DNA of 14,569 nucleotides, taken from Bacillota bacterium (GTDB lineage Bacteria > Bacillota > Clostridia > Lachnospirales > Lachnospiraceae). Positions within the stretch are counted from its first letter, which is position 1; every line of letters begins with the position of its first letter. Both the position numbers and the translations under genes were made by a program. Location: assembly GCA_023398615.1 (NCBI GenBank), contig JAEWSD010000252.1, forward strand, positions 1 through 14,569, read 5' to 3'. Of this stretch, positions 13,892 to 14,569 are shown piece after piece. The notes under the pieces were generated by a model. It made no database searches. It worked only from the letters and a program-made list of their open reading frames with translations, and was not told where the DNA came from.

Positions 13892-14569
13892 TTATAATTT
13901 TCTAGAGTATACCATTAGTTGTAATTCCTTATATGATGCATCTTTACCATAATAATTAGAATAAGTCTGTACTACCTGCATACCTATTTGCCTCCATATT
14001 TTTTCTATCTCTTCAACGGAATAAAGCCGCTGTGGTGCTCCATACTCAATATTAGGCTTCTTTGCCGCTTCACCATACACAATAGTATTGTCACCAAACA
14101 ACATGATTCTTTTCTTAGCATCCCACTCAAATCTAGATACGGATAAAGCATTTTCACCCGCATCCCAATATTGTGCCGGGAAATAATGCTCTGCATGTTC
14201 TGCATTGCAGATATCCATAAAATGCTTTCCACCAGGCTTTAATGCGTTTGAAATAACACTAAATATTTTCAGGTTTTCATCATCCGATTCTAAATATCCT
14301 ATAGCACCATCTGCTAGATTTAATACGACATCATACTCGTTTTCAATATGAAGGTCTCTTATATCTGAATTTATAAACTGTGCATTTAACCCTTCTGCAT
14401 TTGCAGTTTGTATAGCATCTTGGATAAACTCTTTTGTTATATCTACTCCAGTAACATGAAATCCACGCCTAGCCAGAGAGAGTGCATGTCTTCCAAATCC
14501 GCATGCAAGATCAAGAATACGTTCCTTTCCTGTAAGCTTCATAGTACTCACAATAAAATCAACCTGATT
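13892..14569 (-). CDS. SAM-dependent methyltransferase, 5' end outside window
   Basis: The frame is open to the right edge and reads NQVDFIVSTMKLTGKERILD at the start of the visible part. This matches the usual lead-in to motif I, here ILDLACGFGRHALSLARRG, so the GTG at 14551 is probably internal and the real start lies beyond the window. VTGVDIT provides the acidic strand-2 residue and NALKPGGKHFMDI the post-motif region; the C-terminal part contains RFEWDAKKR and YSVEEIEKIWRQIG. This pattern is common in small class I methyltransferases with unassigned substrates. It is AT-rich like the neighbouring methyltransferase but not closely similar to it, so a recent duplication is unlikely. Confidence 0.85.
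   Translation of the reverse strand, partial: NQVDFIVSTMKLTGKERILDLACGFGRHALSLARRGFHVTGVDITKEFIQDAIQTANAEGLNAQFINSDIRDLHIENEYDVVLNLADGAIGYLESDDENLKIFSVISNALKPGGKHFMDICNAEHAEHYFPAQYWDAGENALSVSRFEWDAKKRIMLFGDNTIVYGEAAKKPNIEYGAPQRLYSVEEIEKIWRQIGMQVVQTYSNYYGKDASYKELQLMVYSRKL

Noticed and set aside
1..14569. CRISPR arrays, tRNA or rRNA genes, insertion sequences and attachment sites
   Set aside because: No spaced direct repeats, cloverleaf patterns, transposase motifs or terminal inverted repeats were seen on either strand.

Overview
The window looks like the chromosome of an anaerobic Clostridia-type Firmicute, perhaps Lachnospiraceae. Ribosome binding sites are strong AGGAGG types, there is a guanidine-I (ykkC) riboswitch, and one gene pair resembles the NifI1/NifI2 PII proteins known mainly from methanogens and anaerobic bacteria. 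Taxonomy is inference only. Every supported gene lies on the minus strand, so biological order runs from high to low coordinates.

Region A (about 12265 down to 1) is one long operon for using guanidine as a nitrogen source. A near-consensus promoter (-35 TTGACA, 17-nt spacer, -10 TATAGT) drives a leader holding a guanidine-I aptamer and its intrinsic terminator, then a second structured segment ending in a second terminator-like hairpin. Ten tightly spaced genes follow: two DUF1989 proteins (the former urea-carboxylase-associated proteins, now known as the carboxyguanidine deiminase pair CgdA/CgdB), a biotin-dependent urea/guanidine carboxylase of 1201 aa, allophanate hydrolase, an isochorismatase-like cysteine hydrolase, two PII proteins, an ABC importer (permease, ATPase, lipoprotein), a metallo-beta-lactamase-fold protein, and the start of a further gene cut by the window edge.

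Expected chemistry: the importer brings guanidine in; the carboxylase makes carboxyguanidine with ATP and bicarbonate; the deiminase pair gives allophanate and ammonia; the hydrolase releases the remaining nitrogen as ammonia. The cysteine hydrolase may feed in a related compound such as guanylurea or biuret (inference). The PII pair between the enzyme genes and the importer genes suggests that nitrogen or energy status controls uptake or the ATP-costly carboxylation. This is the most novel aspect: guanidine sensing by RNA, a possible second RNA checkpoint, and protein-level PII control in one operon.

Region B (about 12349 to 14569) is visibly more AT-rich and unrelated in function: a SAM-dependent methyltransferase with its own promoter and a long inverted repeat in its 5' leader, a small XRE-type regulator with a promoter-overlapping 18-bp palindrome, and a second methyltransferase cut by the right edge. 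It looks like accessory DNA beside the nitrogen operon.
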